A stretch of 61,752 nucleotides of DNA from Ignavibacteriales bacterium (GTDB taxonomy: Bacteria; Bacteroidota; Ignavibacteria; Ignavibacteriales; Melioribacteraceae). The notes under the pieces were generated by a model, which saw only the letters and a program-made list of their open reading frames with translations, had not been told where the DNA came from and made no database searches. The translations under genes were made by a program, and so were the position numbers. Numbering within the stretch: the first letter of the stretch is position 1; the number at the start of each line of letters is the position of its first letter. Shown one piece after another: positions 17,293-26,646 of the stretch. The stretch lies in contig JAIOYW010000021.1 in NCBI GenBank assembly GCA_021740915.1, forward strand, positions 1 to 61,752, in the 5' to 3' direction.

Positions 17293-20200
17293 TTATTTAA
17301 GCAGCATAAGTTTTCTGACGCTGGAGAAATTACCTGCTTCGATACGATAGAGGTAAACTCCGCTTGAAAGCTGTGATGCATCAAAGTTAACATTATAAAC
17401 ACCGGCACTCTGATTTCTGTCAACCAGAACAGCTACTTCGCGTCCGAGAAGATCGAATACCCTGATGCTTACTCTGGAATCTTCAGCAATTGAATACCTG
17501 ATCGTAGTCGTCGGATTGAACGGATTAGGATAGTTCTGATCAAGAGAGAATGTTTTTACTTCACCCGGATTATTATCGATTGAAGTAACAAGGTCGGCAA
17601 CGTATAAAGTGCCGTCACCGGTAGCGGCATAAATCTTGTTTTGCTTGGAATCAACAAAGATTGTGCTGACTTCGATACCGTTCATACCAAGATTAGCCCA
17701 TGCCATATCGAGACCGGCAGATTTTGGTATTGCAGTGCTTACGTAAACGCCGCTCATCCAGGTTGAAGTGTAAACATTGTTTGCACCGTCAATGCGGATT
17801 GCATAAACATAATTGTTACCGAGATTACCAGTAACGTTTGACCATGTGGTTCCGTCTGCTGAGAAATAAACACCGCCGCCATAAGTTCCGGCATAAAGTT
17901 TATCATTATTGGTAACTGCAAGTGTCCAGACGTGATCATATCCGACCGGCTGCCTGTCCCATGCTGAAGAACCAGTATTATACCTGTAAACACCGCCGCC
18001 GAAAGTACCCGCATAGAGTGTTGAATTCGAAGTCATGGCAAGAGCATGAACAGCAGTGAAAATCATTCCGTCATTCATTGCATTCCAGGTAGCGCCGCCG
18101 TCAATCGATTTGTAAACGCCGAATCCCCATGTACCTGCATACATAATGTCATCATTCTGCGGATCGATAACAAGGGCTCTTACGTCTTTACCGGTAAGAG
18201 TTGTGGCAGTCCATGTAACACCATTATCAACTGATTTGAAAAGACCGTTTTCGCATCCGGAGAAAAGATCGCCGGTTGTTTTCTGGGCAAATGTCCAGAC
18301 ATAAGCGCCAAACATTGCGCTGTTGATCTGAGTCCAGGTCAAGCCATTATCAACTGAGCGTAAAACTGCTCCGCCCCAGGTGCCTGCAACGAGTTCATTA
18401 TTATTATCTTCAATTATTGTCCAGATGAACTGGTTTGTCGGTAAAGTGCCGGCAAGCTGCCACTGAACTGTCGGGTTGCCGCCATTATTCGGATTTGGGA
18501 TAACCTGTACCGCGATAACCTGATCGTCAAGGTTATTGGCAGTATTCGGGTCATACTGATCAAGAGCAATAATTTCGGCTGCATTAGGTATATAAGGATC
18601 GATCGGTACGTTTCCGATAAATGGTTTGTGATTGAACTGTCCCATTCCTTCAAGGAATTTGCACATCATCTGACCATTCTGCACACCGCTGATGAAATTA
18701 ACACGTGCGCGCGGAGCGAGAATAGAACCTGTTACATCGATATTACTGATTGTAAGATCGGTAGCCTGGTAAAAATTATATAACACATTTGTGTAATCTG
18801 TGCCGTAAACGAAGAAACCGCCTGACCAGTTAATAACTTTCCTGTTAACATTTACGAGAACAACTGAACCGTTCGGTACTGTAATAGTTACGGTGGTAGC
18901 AGCATCGAGATCATTTCCATCAACGAAGAATGTATTCAGGAAAGGATCAGTACCTGTAAGCGTAAGTGTGTGTCCCCATTCAAAAACGGTTGTGCCGTTT
19001 ACTGTATAAGCTTTTAAAGTATTCGAAAGACCCTGCAGATAAGTCTGTGTAGCGGCAAAATCAAGAACTGTATCTTTTCTGAGAGTACCATCGCTTATGC
19101 TGACTGCATTTTCATTAAAATCTTTGAATCTGCCATAAACAACGTTGCCATTATAAACAGCGCCCGAGGTATATGTGATTTTCCTTCCCACAACGAGAAC
19201 GTCATCGGCACCGTGCGAGTTCGGAAGCTGATCGCCGACACTGTAGTTGCTTAATGTCAGATTTCTGCCGACTGCCAGTTTACCCTGAGTATCAGAGGAA
19301 GGCGCAGTATAATCTCTGTAAACAAAGACGTTGTAATCGGCAGCATCACCAAGATCGAACGGTGCGGCATTAAGAATACCGTAATCCATTTCAACAGTGA
19401 TGATAAGCGATTTTGAACCGCCTGCAGGTACTGTGCCTACAGTCCAGATACCGGTATTCGCATCATAATCAGGAGCAGGAACTGCCGACTGGAATACCAT
19501 TCCCAAAGGAAGGATATCAGATACGAGAACTCCGGTGGCATTATAAGCGCTTGGGTTAGTGACTGTAATAGTAAAGTTTACAATATCGCCGTCAACCGGA
19601 TTAGTAACATCAGCAATTTTCTGAATTCCAAGATCGATATCCGGCACCCAGTTAAAAGCGGAATTTACTTCTTTTGTGCCCTGTTCCGGGGTAGCAAGTA
19701 CTAATTTCTGGTATCCGCCGGAATTTGCCTGATGATAGAATCTTGTACCATGAGGAATTGTAACCTCGGCAGATGCGGTGACTATCGAATTAAGATCGAC
19801 ACCCGGTGTCAGTGTTATCGGGTCGGTAACGCCGTTGGCATTTGTGACCACTGATAAAGTGCTGAGAGTGGCATCGCCTGTGGCTGATAAAGTGACAGTG
19901 ATGTTTGGCACCGGACTATTGTCCCAGTCATAGGCTTCAATAACAAATTCGCCTGCAACACCCTGAGCAAGTGTAGAGCTTACAGGAACAATTTCGAGTG
20001 TCTTAACCGGAGAAGTCTGCCCGGCATTTAATGCTGCATCATCAGCAATTGCCTGTGCACGATCCCTTACGGTTCCGTTAGAAATTGTGTTTATATCAAG
20101 TCCGTCGCTGTAATGCCAGATGGCGCACTGCACGGCTGCGGCTTCTGTATTTGTCGGAAGCCCGCCCGGATATGGAAGTGCAACATGCGGGAAATAATTA

Positions 20201-20526
20201 TTAAGAATATATGTGATTTCTGCACCTGTCGAACCGGAATCAACATAAGTCTGATTATAAACCAGATTATGACCTAAATCGATGCAATAGAATTTTGCGG
20301 GACTTCCATCAACTGTACCACTAAAAGTACCGGTTGCATAAGTTCCGTTTTGTCCCAGTACCGGATTAAAAATCGTAACATTTGTAGTGTTACTTAAACC
20401 GGTGACTATAGCTACTACGGTTCCATCCTGTATTTTCTGATAAAGATTTTTATTCGAATCTTTAGCTGTGGTTACCGAAGCAAATATGCTGATAATGATC
20501 AAAATTGTAAAAGCAATTTTTCTCAT
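17293..20526 (-). CDS. T9SS cargo protein with N-terminal thioester-type domain, DUF11, choice-of-anchor A and beta-propeller
   Basis: A 1,077-residue exported protein starting at an ATG with a strong AGGAGG eight bases upstream. A signal peptide (about residues 1-21) is followed by a domain with YCID (Cys81) and VQCAIWHYSDG (Gln133). These match the Cys and Gln motifs of thioester (TED) adhesin domains, which form an internal Cys-Gln bond able to react with host or surface amines. Next come an Ig-like segment (about 165-290), a DUF11 domain (IQKIADVTNPVDGDIV), a choice-of-anchor A domain (YRDYTAPSSDTQGKLAVGR), a propeller of GTWGGAVLRS / AGTFGGGVYR blades, and a T9SS sorting domain (QNYPNPFNPTTTIRY, ending RKLMLLK). 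It is paralogous to the gene at 12731-16687 from DUF11 onward. Bond formation is inferred from motifs only. Confidence 0.88.
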   Translation of the reverse strand: MRKIAFTILIIISIFASVTTAKDSNKNLYQKIQDGTVVAIVTGLSNTTNVTIFNPVLGQNGTYATGTFSGTVDGSPAKFYCIDLGHNLVYNQTYVDSGSTGAEITYILNNYFPHVALPYPGGLPTNTEAAAVQCAIWHYSDGLDINTISNGTVRDRAQAIADDAALNAGQTSPVKTLEIVPVSSTLAQGVAGEFVIEAYDWDNSPVPNITVTLSATGDATLSTLSVVTNANGVTDPITLTPGVDLNSIVTASAEVTIPHGTRFYHQANSGGYQKLVLATPEQGTKEVNSAFNWVPDIDLGIQKIADVTNPVDGDIVNFTITVTNPSAYNATGVLVSDILPLGMVFQSAVPAPDYDANTGIWTVGTVPAGGSKSLIITVEMDYGILNAAPFDLGDAADYNVFVYRDYTAPSSDTQGKLAVGRNLTLSNYSVGDQLPNSHGADDVLVVGRKITYTSGAVYNGNVVYGRFKDFNENAVSISDGTLRKDTVLDFAATQTYLQGLSNTLKAYTVNGTTVFEWGHTLTLTGTDPFLNTFFVDGNDLDAATTVTITVPNGSVVLVNVNRKVINWSGGFFVYGTDYTNVLYNFYQATDLTISNIDVTGSILAPRARVNFISGVQNGQMMCKFLEGMGQFNHKPFIGNVPIDPYIPNAAEIIALDQYDPNTANNLDDQVIAVQVIPNPNNGGNPTVQWQLAGTLPTNQFIWTIIEDNNNELVAGTWGGAVLRSVDNGLTWTQINSAMFGAYVWTFAQKTTGDLFSGCENGLFKSVDNGVTWTATTLTGKDVRALVIDPQNDDIMYAGTWGFGVYKSIDGGATWNAMNDGMIFTAVHALAMTSNSTLYAGTFGGGVYRYNTGSSAWDRQPVGYDHVWTLAVTNNDKLYAGTYGGGVYFSADGTTWSNVTGNLGNNYVYAIRIDGANNVYTSTWMSGVYVSTAIPKSAGLDMAWANLGMNGIEVSTIFVDSKQNKIYAATGDGTLYVADLVTSIDNNPGEVKTFSLDQNYPNPFNPTTTIRYSIAEDSRVSIRVFDLLGREVAVLVDRNQSAGVYNVNFDASQLSSGVYLYRIEAGNFSSVRKLMLLK

Positions 20527-20534
20527 TGTACCTA

Positions 20535-20540
20535 CCTCCT
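20535..20540 (-). promoter_or_regulatory. Strong Shine-Dalgarno AGGAGG
   Basis: A perfect AGGAGG lies eight bases before the ATG at 20526, stronger than the GGAG sites of the neighbouring cargo genes. It fixes the start of the thioester-domain protein. Confidence 0.8.
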
Positions 20541-20555
20541 TTTTGTCTTATGTTA

Positions 20556-20563
20556 CAAATATA
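20556..20563 (-). promoter_or_regulatory. Candidate Bacteroidota-type -7 box TATATTTG
   Basis: On the minus strand TATATTTG fits the TAnnTTTG consensus known for Bacteroidota primary sigma factors, 30 bases before the start codon at 20526. I see no convincing -33 TTG at the usual spacing, so this is a weak call. Confidence 0.3.
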
Positions 20564-21384
20564 AATTATATATTACAATAAAATCGTGATTTTAATCATA
20601 ATTAAGTTTTTTTTACGTGTAAATTTTACTTGATTTTTTTTGAAATCGGGAATTAAAAAGCAAATGCTTTATAATAGATATTAATTATTAAGCTATTGCT
20701 TTCCAATAAAATTTTCTTTCATAAAAATTCTTCAAATTATACATTACAAAAACTCCTTAAATATGATAACTTTTGCCAGCTTTTACTGACTAACAAAAAC
20801 ATTTGCAGAATAATTCAAATATTTTGTATCTGATACCCAGATCCATTCATAACCAGCCTCCTTGTATTTTTTAAGTAATTAATATTGTCCAGGAGAGCAG
20901 CCCGGTTTTTCCCGAATACTAAATAAACCAGAATACCGGAGCAAAGAAAAATATTGTCAAAAAACATAAGATTTTATTGAGTTAATCTTCATGTGACAAA
21001 ATATATTAATATTATGCTCAATGTGGGAATTTTCGATGAAATTACAGTTTTCCCCGATGAAAACCCTTGTAAGCCAGTTAAAGCAATGCGCGATAACAAG
21101 TAAAAATTACCGGAATGTTGCTTTGGAATCAGATGATAAAAAGTCATTCAGGAATCAGCTTCAATGTGAAAAGTCTTGCAGATCGCAAAAGTCGAAAGAT
21201 TCATTAAATTCTTTGCTAACCGCTAATGATTCTTTGTTATGCATTCAACGTCCGGCTTAAAATGCGATTCCGCTCCTGATCCGTGCTTCCGGTATTAAAA
21301 ATCCATGAAAAAATTGATATCTTGATAAACTTTTCACTATTTTCTTTTCCTAATATTTCCCTCAAAAAATCGGAGTCCAAACTG

Positions 21385-24174
21385 ATGAAATTATTTACCC
21401 GTTTTCTGCTTCTTCTCTTTTGTCTTCCACTGCTGATAAACGCACAAAAGGAAAAATTATATACATGGGACGATCCAACCCGGGATCAGGTCCCGCTTGA
21501 AGTGTTTAAGAACTTCACCCCTGATAAATCCGCATCATCTGTTATTACTATAAATAATTATGACAATTTTTTCCTTGGTGTGGATTTTGCAGAGCCCCAT
21601 ATGTCAGTAAATCCTCTCAATTCGCTTGAGTATTTTAACGCATTCAACACTAATGGAACACATTATACTTACGATGGTTTTGAATGGGCAGCAGCCACTC
21701 CGTCATTCGGGAATACAATGAGGGGCGATCCGGTTACAGCATACGACAGCCAGGGCAATCTTTATTATATGAACATGTACGGATCATCGAGTATTGCCGG
21801 TTCGCTCGTTATGAAATCGACCAATAACGGCGCTACATGGGGATCGCCTGTTGTTGCAGTGAGCGGAGCTGATAAATGCTGGATAGCAGCCGACCAGACA
21901 GACGGACCCTATTCGGGCTATATTTATGCTGTTATGACTGCTTCGGGAAGCGGCGGTAATTTCAGCAGGAGCACCAATAGCGGAGCCTCTTTCACGCAGA
22001 CGAACAATTTTTCGACTCAGAGTCTTCCGGGAATGATGGTTGCTGTCGGTGCAAATGTTATGAATGAGAATAATATCTCAGGAGGGTGTGTTTATGTTGT
22101 AACAAACGGCGGTGACGCATTTAATTCAACATATACAATTTACTGTTCGACAAACGGAGGGACTTCATTCAGTCAGAAATCATCGGTTAATTTCGCAAAT
22201 ACCGTTGGAACACAGGTAAGCGGCAGAAACTCAGTTGAGAATATGAGAACAAGACCATATCCTTTTATTGCCGCCGATAACAGCAACGGACCTTTCCGCG
22301 GAAGATTGTACCTTGTTTATGCATCCAATAATCCTCCGGGAAACGGAAATAAACCAGATATTTTTTGCCGTTTTTCAATTGATCAGGGAGCCTCATGGTC
22401 TGAGGAGATCAGGATAAATGACGATCCCAATTCAACGAACAATCACCAGTTTATGCCTGCAATATGGTGTGATATAAATTCCGGCAAACTCTTTGCGCAA
22501 TGGATGGATACACGGGATGTGCCGACTCACGACAGCTGCTATATTTATGCAACTTACTCGGATAATGGAGGCGTCACTTTCAAACCGAACCAGAAAATTT
22601 CAAATAAAAAGATGAAGATTGACTGCGCAACATGCGGCGGCGGCGGCACTCCCCGGTATCAGGGCGATTACAATGCAATTTCCTCTGATGGGGATATCTC
22701 ACTCGCAGTCTGGGCAGACTTCCGCGACGGTCATTTCGGAAGCTTTACAGGTTACTTCCCCGATTATGCTTTAGATTTTTATCCCGGCACACAATTTGTC
22801 CTCAGCGAAAACGATACGGCAAATTTCACTGTATCGGTGCCTTCAACAAAATTATACGCTCAATCGGTGTCTTTCGATATTGCAATTTCACCGGAGCCTC
22901 AGACAGGAACTTTTCTCGTTGAATATCCGGGAGGATCGAACACACTTAACGTAGTACCCGATCTGATGGGGATAAAAATCATTCCGGTAAACAATGTTAC
23001 CGAAGGTGATTATACTGTGACCGTAACCGGCACGGGTCCTTCAGGAATACCGATCCATAAAAGAACAGCCATGCTGACAGTTGAACCGGCTGCCGGCGGA
23101 ACTTCATTTGTGAGTGTTAATCAGGGATGGAATATTGTATCGGTCCCACGGCAGGCACAGTCAATGAATTTATCGGCATTATTTCCGCAGGCTGTTTCTC
23201 AGGCATTCAGTTTCAATAACGGATATGTTGCTTCTGATCCGCTCGAAAATGGCAAGGGATACTGGCTTAAATTTGCTTCTGCAGCTTCGGTGCCTGTTCA
23301 GGGTTACCGGATAGCAGATGAAATTCCGCTTCAAACAGGATGGAATCTTGTCGGACCATTCCATGATGCTGTTTCGGTCAACAGTCTGACTACTGATCCT
23401 CCCGGATTGATTTCATCTGTATTCTATGGATACAGCGATAATTACTTTATTGCTTCGATGCTGGAGCCGGGCAAAGGTTATTGGGTCAAAAGTTCGGGTT
23501 CGGGAAATCTGCTTATTTCAGGCTCAGGACTTCAGAAAGAATCCTTTGATCCCCTCGCTGTAATTGATGATGAAAACACAGTAAGAATCACTTTGCGTGA
23601 TGGTTCCGGTCACTCAGCAACACTCTATCTTGCAGATAATTCCTGCGATCTTGAATACTTTGAGCTTCCTCCTGCTGCGCCGGGCAATACTTTTGAGGTA
23701 AGATTTACTGATGGGCGTTTTGTCGGGTCTCTCTCCGAAAACGCTGAACTGGAAATGAAGAATGCAGTTTATCCTGTAACGATTGAAGTTTCCGGAACAG
23801 ATTTGAAAATCCGGCAGGGTGAATATGTAAATAGTATTAAGGATGGCAGTGCGATAAGCCTGCAGAAAAATTACGGTGATAATCTCAGTCTGGAGAAAAT
23901 CACAGTCCCGCTTGATTTTTCATTATCTCAGAATTATCCGAATCCATTCAATCCCGAAACAATAATTAGTTTCGATCTGCCTGCAGATTCGGATATTAAA
24001 CTTTCGGTTTACAATATGCTCGGTGAAGAAGTAGCGGTTCCTGTGAGCGGGCTTTTCAAAGCCGGAAAGCACGATGTAAAATTCAATGCCGCAGGATACT
24101 CATCAGGTGTTTATTTCTACCGGATTGAAACAGCAGGATTCATATCGACTAAAAAGATGGTGCTTGCAAAATAG
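21385..24174 (+). CDS. Secreted BNR/sialidase-like repeat protein with T9SS sorting domain
   Basis: A 929-residue exported protein. The ATG at 21385 is preferred over an upstream in-frame start because it follows CGGAG and begins a signal peptide ending LINAQ. The N-terminal half resembles BNR/sialidase-type propellers, with blades such as KSTNNGATWGS, RSTNSGASF, STNGGTSF and SIDQGASW. Catalytic sialidase residues are not evident, so enzyme activity should not be assumed. An Ig-like segment (about residues 470-570) is followed by a tandem GWNIVSVP...GKGYWLK / GWNLVGPF...GKGYWVK module, also found at the end of the giant protein. It ends with a T9SS sorting domain (QNYPNPFNPETIISF, ending KKMVLAK). 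The role is probably extracellular. Confidence 0.85.
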   Translation: MKLFTRFLLLLFCLPLLINAQKEKLYTWDDPTRDQVPLEVFKNFTPDKSASSVITINNYDNFFLGVDFAEPHMSVNPLNSLEYFNAFNTNGTHYTYDGFEWAAATPSFGNTMRGDPVTAYDSQGNLYYMNMYGSSSIAGSLVMKSTNNGATWGSPVVAVSGADKCWIAADQTDGPYSGYIYAVMTASGSGGNFSRSTNSGASFTQTNNFSTQSLPGMMVAVGANVMNENNISGGCVYVVTNGGDAFNSTYTIYCSTNGGTSFSQKSSVNFANTVGTQVSGRNSVENMRTRPYPFIAADNSNGPFRGRLYLVYASNNPPGNGNKPDIFCRFSIDQGASWSEEIRINDDPNSTNNHQFMPAIWCDINSGKLFAQWMDTRDVPTHDSCYIYATYSDNGGVTFKPNQKISNKKMKIDCATCGGGGTPRYQGDYNAISSDGDISLAVWADFRDGHFGSFTGYFPDYALDFYPGTQFVLSENDTANFTVSVPSTKLYAQSVSFDIAISPEPQTGTFLVEYPGGSNTLNVVPDLMGIKIIPVNNVTEGDYTVTVTGTGPSGIPIHKRTAMLTVEPAAGGTSFVSVNQGWNIVSVPRQAQSMNLSALFPQAVSQAFSFNNGYVASDPLENGKGYWLKFASAASVPVQGYRIADEIPLQTGWNLVGPFHDAVSVNSLTTDPPGLISSVFYGYSDNYFIASMLEPGKGYWVKSSGSGNLLISGSGLQKESFDPLAVIDDENTVRITLRDGSGHSATLYLADNSCDLEYFELPPAAPGNTFEVRFTDGRFVGSLSENAELEMKNAVYPVTIEVSGTDLKIRQGEYVNSIKDGSAISLQKNYGDNLSLEKITVPLDFSLSQNYPNPFNPETIISFDLPADSDIKLSVYNMLGEEVAVPVSGLFKAGKHDVKFNAAGYSSGVYFYRIETAGFISTKKMVLAK

Positions 24175-24200
24175 TCTGCTGATTTATAATTAGAATAAAT

Positions 24201-24238
24201 ACAGCCCCTGAGAGTTGATATTCTCCGGGGCTGTTTTA
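24201..24238 (+). terminator. Rho-independent terminator after the BNR-like gene
   Basis: ACAGCCCC and GGGGCTGT pair around a short internal stem and are followed by TTTTATT. The hairpin starts 27 bp after the stop codon at 24174. Confidence 0.85.
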
Positions 24239-24310
24239 TTATCAGGTCTCTTTGGTTCAGAAATAACCGGCTGACCATTGCCGTCTGCAAGGCTTTCATC
24301 GCCTTCACCC

Positions 24311-24371
24311 GATGCCGGAGGCATCGAACGTTTACAGCATGGCAAAGCCGTTAAAAATATACGACCCCGGA
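24311..24371 (-). repeat. Hairpin-family repeat, partly decayed
   Basis: A perfect GATGCC/GGCATC hairpin (24311-24325) is followed by GAACGTTTACAG, the inverted form of the constant flank. 52 bp further, at 24363, is a GACCCC arm whose partner has decayed. It lies between the convergent BNR-like gene and msrA. Confidence 0.75.
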
Positions 24372-24393
24372 GAGCCTGTACCCAAATTAAATG

Positions 24394-25026
24394 TTACTTC
24401 AGTTTCTCTTTAAAAACCTTTTTGAATTTCTCCAATTTTGGTGTTATAACAAAACTGCAATAAGGCTGCGAAGAATTATTGTCATAATAATCCTGATGAT
24501 ATTTTTCTGCCGCGTAAAACAAATCAAATTTAGTGATTTCAGTTACGACCGGGCTGCTATAAACCCCTGATGCACCGAGCTTATTTTTATAAAACTCTGC
24601 GCTTTCTTTCTGAGCCTCGCTATGATAAAAGACCGCCGACCTGTACTGTGTCCCGATATCAGCTCCCTGCCTGTTCAACGTTGTGGGATCGTGTGTGCTC
24701 CAGAATATTTCGAGCAGTTCCGAAAAACTGACGATTGCAGGATCGAATTCGATCTGAATAACCTCTGCATGACCAGTCCTGCCGGTGCAAACCTGATCGT
24801 ATGTCGGATTTTTTACGCTTCCTCCCGAATACCCTGATACAACTTTTTCAACTCCCTTTACGCGCTGAAAAACCGCCTCAACGCACCAAAAGCAGCCCGC
24901 CCCGAATGTGGCAGTCTCCAGATTCGATTTATCCATTATTTCATTGTCCCTGTATTTTTCTTTGTCCGCTTCTCCGCTTAAATTACATGCGCTCAGCAGG
25001 AAAAACAACATAATATATTTATACAT
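24394..25026 (-). CDS. msrA: Peptide-methionine (S)-S-oxide reductase, lipoprotein form
   Basis: It reduces methionine-S-sulfoxide in proteins back to methionine. The 210-residue product starts at the ATG at 25026, after CGGGAC. It has a short lipoprotein signal with lipobox LSAC (Cys14), so it is predicted to be anchored in the envelope and to repair periplasmic or outer-membrane proteins. The catalytic motif GCFWC (Cys45) is followed by typical MsrA sequence (GYSGG, YDQVCTGRTGHAE, STHDPTTLNRQGADIGTQYRS). Most MsrA proteins are cytoplasmic, so the lipid anchor is notable. An in-frame ATG six codons upstream is possible but gives a poorer signal. No msrB partner is adjacent. Confidence 0.93.
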   Translation of the reverse strand: MYKYIMLFFLLSACNLSGEADKEKYRDNEIMDKSNLETATFGAGCFWCVEAVFQRVKGVEKVVSGYSGGSVKNPTYDQVCTGRTGHAEVIQIEFDPAIVSFSELLEIFWSTHDPTTLNRQGADIGTQYRSAVFYHSEAQKESAEFYKNKLGASGVYSSPVVTEITKFDLFYAAEKYHQDYYDNNSSQPYCSFVITPKLEKFKKVFKEKLK

Positions 25027-25085
25027 GATGTCCCGTTTTAACATTTAAACCTGCATCCGATACTATTAGTTTCAAAGCACAGGTG

Positions 25086-26534
25086 TTATTTCATAGGTGT
25101 AAGATAATTTTCCCCGACATACAGCCTCGAAATGTTTCCTTCTTCATCCCTGATAAAACGAGCTGTTTCACCGTTGCCGTTTTTTCCTGTCATATTAAAA
25201 ATGTCTTTTTCAACCGGAATAAGTTCAGTTATTGAATCAGAAGGATCATCAGCCGGCGGAACGCTTTCGTCATAGAGCCAGAGTTTTTTATCAATTATCA
25301 TCACATTTGTAATCCAGAAAGAGGAATCCCAATACCTGCCGCATAGTTTTTCCCAGTCTGCAGAATAGTCGTAAGAGTCAGAATCCTTCTGCTTCTTAAG
25401 CAGGATAGCCGCATTTTTGTAGATTGTTTTGGCAATTATGGATGGCGCATAATTCTCTGAGTTCAGAAATACTATTATGCCTACCTTGTGCTCAGGGACG
25501 AAATATATCTGAGTACGGTATCCTCCAACCCAGCCTCCATGCCCGATGAAGGTAATTCCGTCATCGGCGGAAACTCCGAATGAAAGTCCCCAGCCGCTTT
25601 TCCAGGAGGGCTGAAGCCAATGAACACGATGCATTTCCATAAGAGTTGATCCTTTCAGAACTGCATCTGCGGAGTTATCATCCTCTCTGAACTGGAGACT
25701 GATATACTTTGCCATATCGCTGATATTCGTTGCCAGGTTAGCAGCCGCCGTAATTCCTTTAGAATCAGTGAAAGGCGCTTTTTCCAGTTTCTTCTGTGTT
25801 TTATCGTAGAGGTAGCCGGTTGCAAGCGAAGGATCATTTTCTTTGATCTGAACCTGAGTGGAATTCATTCCGAGAGGCTTCAGAAGATTATCTTCGATAT
25901 ATTTTTCATAAGTCACACCGGAAATCTTTGCGATAATTTCGCCTAAGAGTGCAATTCCAAGATTCGAATATTTCCACATTGTCCCTGGTGGATAGATCAT
26001 CGATTGTTCGGGCAGCTTTGTTTTAATTTCATCCATTGTAGGGAAAACATCCTCTTCCCAGTAGGGAAATCCGGCCTCCCGGGGCAGTCCCGATGTATGT
26101 GTCATAATTGCTCGTATAATCACTTCGGGTGTCCCGGGATATGGGTTTTTGAGTTCGAACCAGGGCAGATATTTCCTGACGGGGTCATCGAGATCGAGCA
26201 GACCCTTATCCCGAAGCTGCATTATTGCGGTGCCTGTGAATGTTTTTGAGATAGATGCGATCCTGAATACTGAATTTGCAGTTACGGGCTCTTTAGTTTC
26301 AATATCTTCGGCTCCGAATCCCTTTGCATAAACAAGTTCCTGATCCTGCACAATCCCGATAGCTGCTCCCGGTATGTTGTAATAGTCCATAATTTCATCA
26401 AGCCAGATTTCATTAAGGCGCATAAAATCATTAAATTTCTGAAGTTTTTGCCCCGATTCTTCCTGAGCATAGATCATTACGGTAAAAAGTAATGCGAGAG
26501 CCAGCCCGGCTGAAAACCTTCTAGAGTAATTCAT
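25086..26534 (-). CDS. Serine hydrolase of the class C beta-lactamase / penicillin-binding fold
   Basis: A 482-residue exported enzyme with a signal peptide ending IYAQ. The active-site set of this fold is visible: SISK (Ser94, Lys97) as the nucleophile motif, YSN (189-191), and a late GHGG replacing KTG. Such proteins include AmpC-like beta-lactamases, D-alanyl-D-alanine peptidases and esterases, and sequence alone does not decide among them. The HGG motif and the C-terminal extension after the catalytic domain (about 390-482) fit the broad beta-lactamase-related family rather than true AmpC. The ATG at 26534 follows GGGGATAAAT. It ends 59 bp before the msrA start on the same strand. Confidence 0.88.
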   Translation of the reverse strand: MNYSRRFSAGLALALLFTVMIYAQEESGQKLQKFNDFMRLNEIWLDEIMDYYNIPGAAIGIVQDQELVYAKGFGAEDIETKEPVTANSVFRIASISKTFTGTAIMQLRDKGLLDLDDPVRKYLPWFELKNPYPGTPEVIIRAIMTHTSGLPREAGFPYWEEDVFPTMDEIKTKLPEQSMIYPPGTMWKYSNLGIALLGEIIAKISGVTYEKYIEDNLLKPLGMNSTQVQIKENDPSLATGYLYDKTQKKLEKAPFTDSKGITAAANLATNISDMAKYISLQFREDDNSADAVLKGSTLMEMHRVHWLQPSWKSGWGLSFGVSADDGITFIGHGGWVGGYRTQIYFVPEHKVGIIVFLNSENYAPSIIAKTIYKNAAILLKKQKDSDSYDYSADWEKLCGRYWDSSFWITNVMIIDKKLWLYDESVPPADDPSDSITELIPVEKDIFNMTGKNGNGETARFIRDEEGNISRLYVGENYLTPMK

Positions 26535-26646
26535 ATTTATCCCCGGATATTTTATTCGGGTAAAATAACAAATTCTTTCCTAAGCTTCTGTCTAACATTT
26601 ACAGATAGGAAACGTCTAAAAAATTTTATAATAAACCGGAGTATTC

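Larger units (their letters stand above)
20527..21384. other. Divergent intergenic region, about 860 bp
   Basis: It lies between a minus-strand and a plus-strand T9SS cargo gene, so it should carry promoters in both directions. It is AT-rich with long T and A runs. A 79-codon open frame (21021-21260) has no ribosome-binding site and no recognisable product. No repeat-family hairpins are present. Confidence 0.5.

Noticed and set aside
21021-21260. 79-codon plus-strand open frame in a divergent promoter region
   Set aside because: No ribosome-binding site or family resemblance; probably chance.
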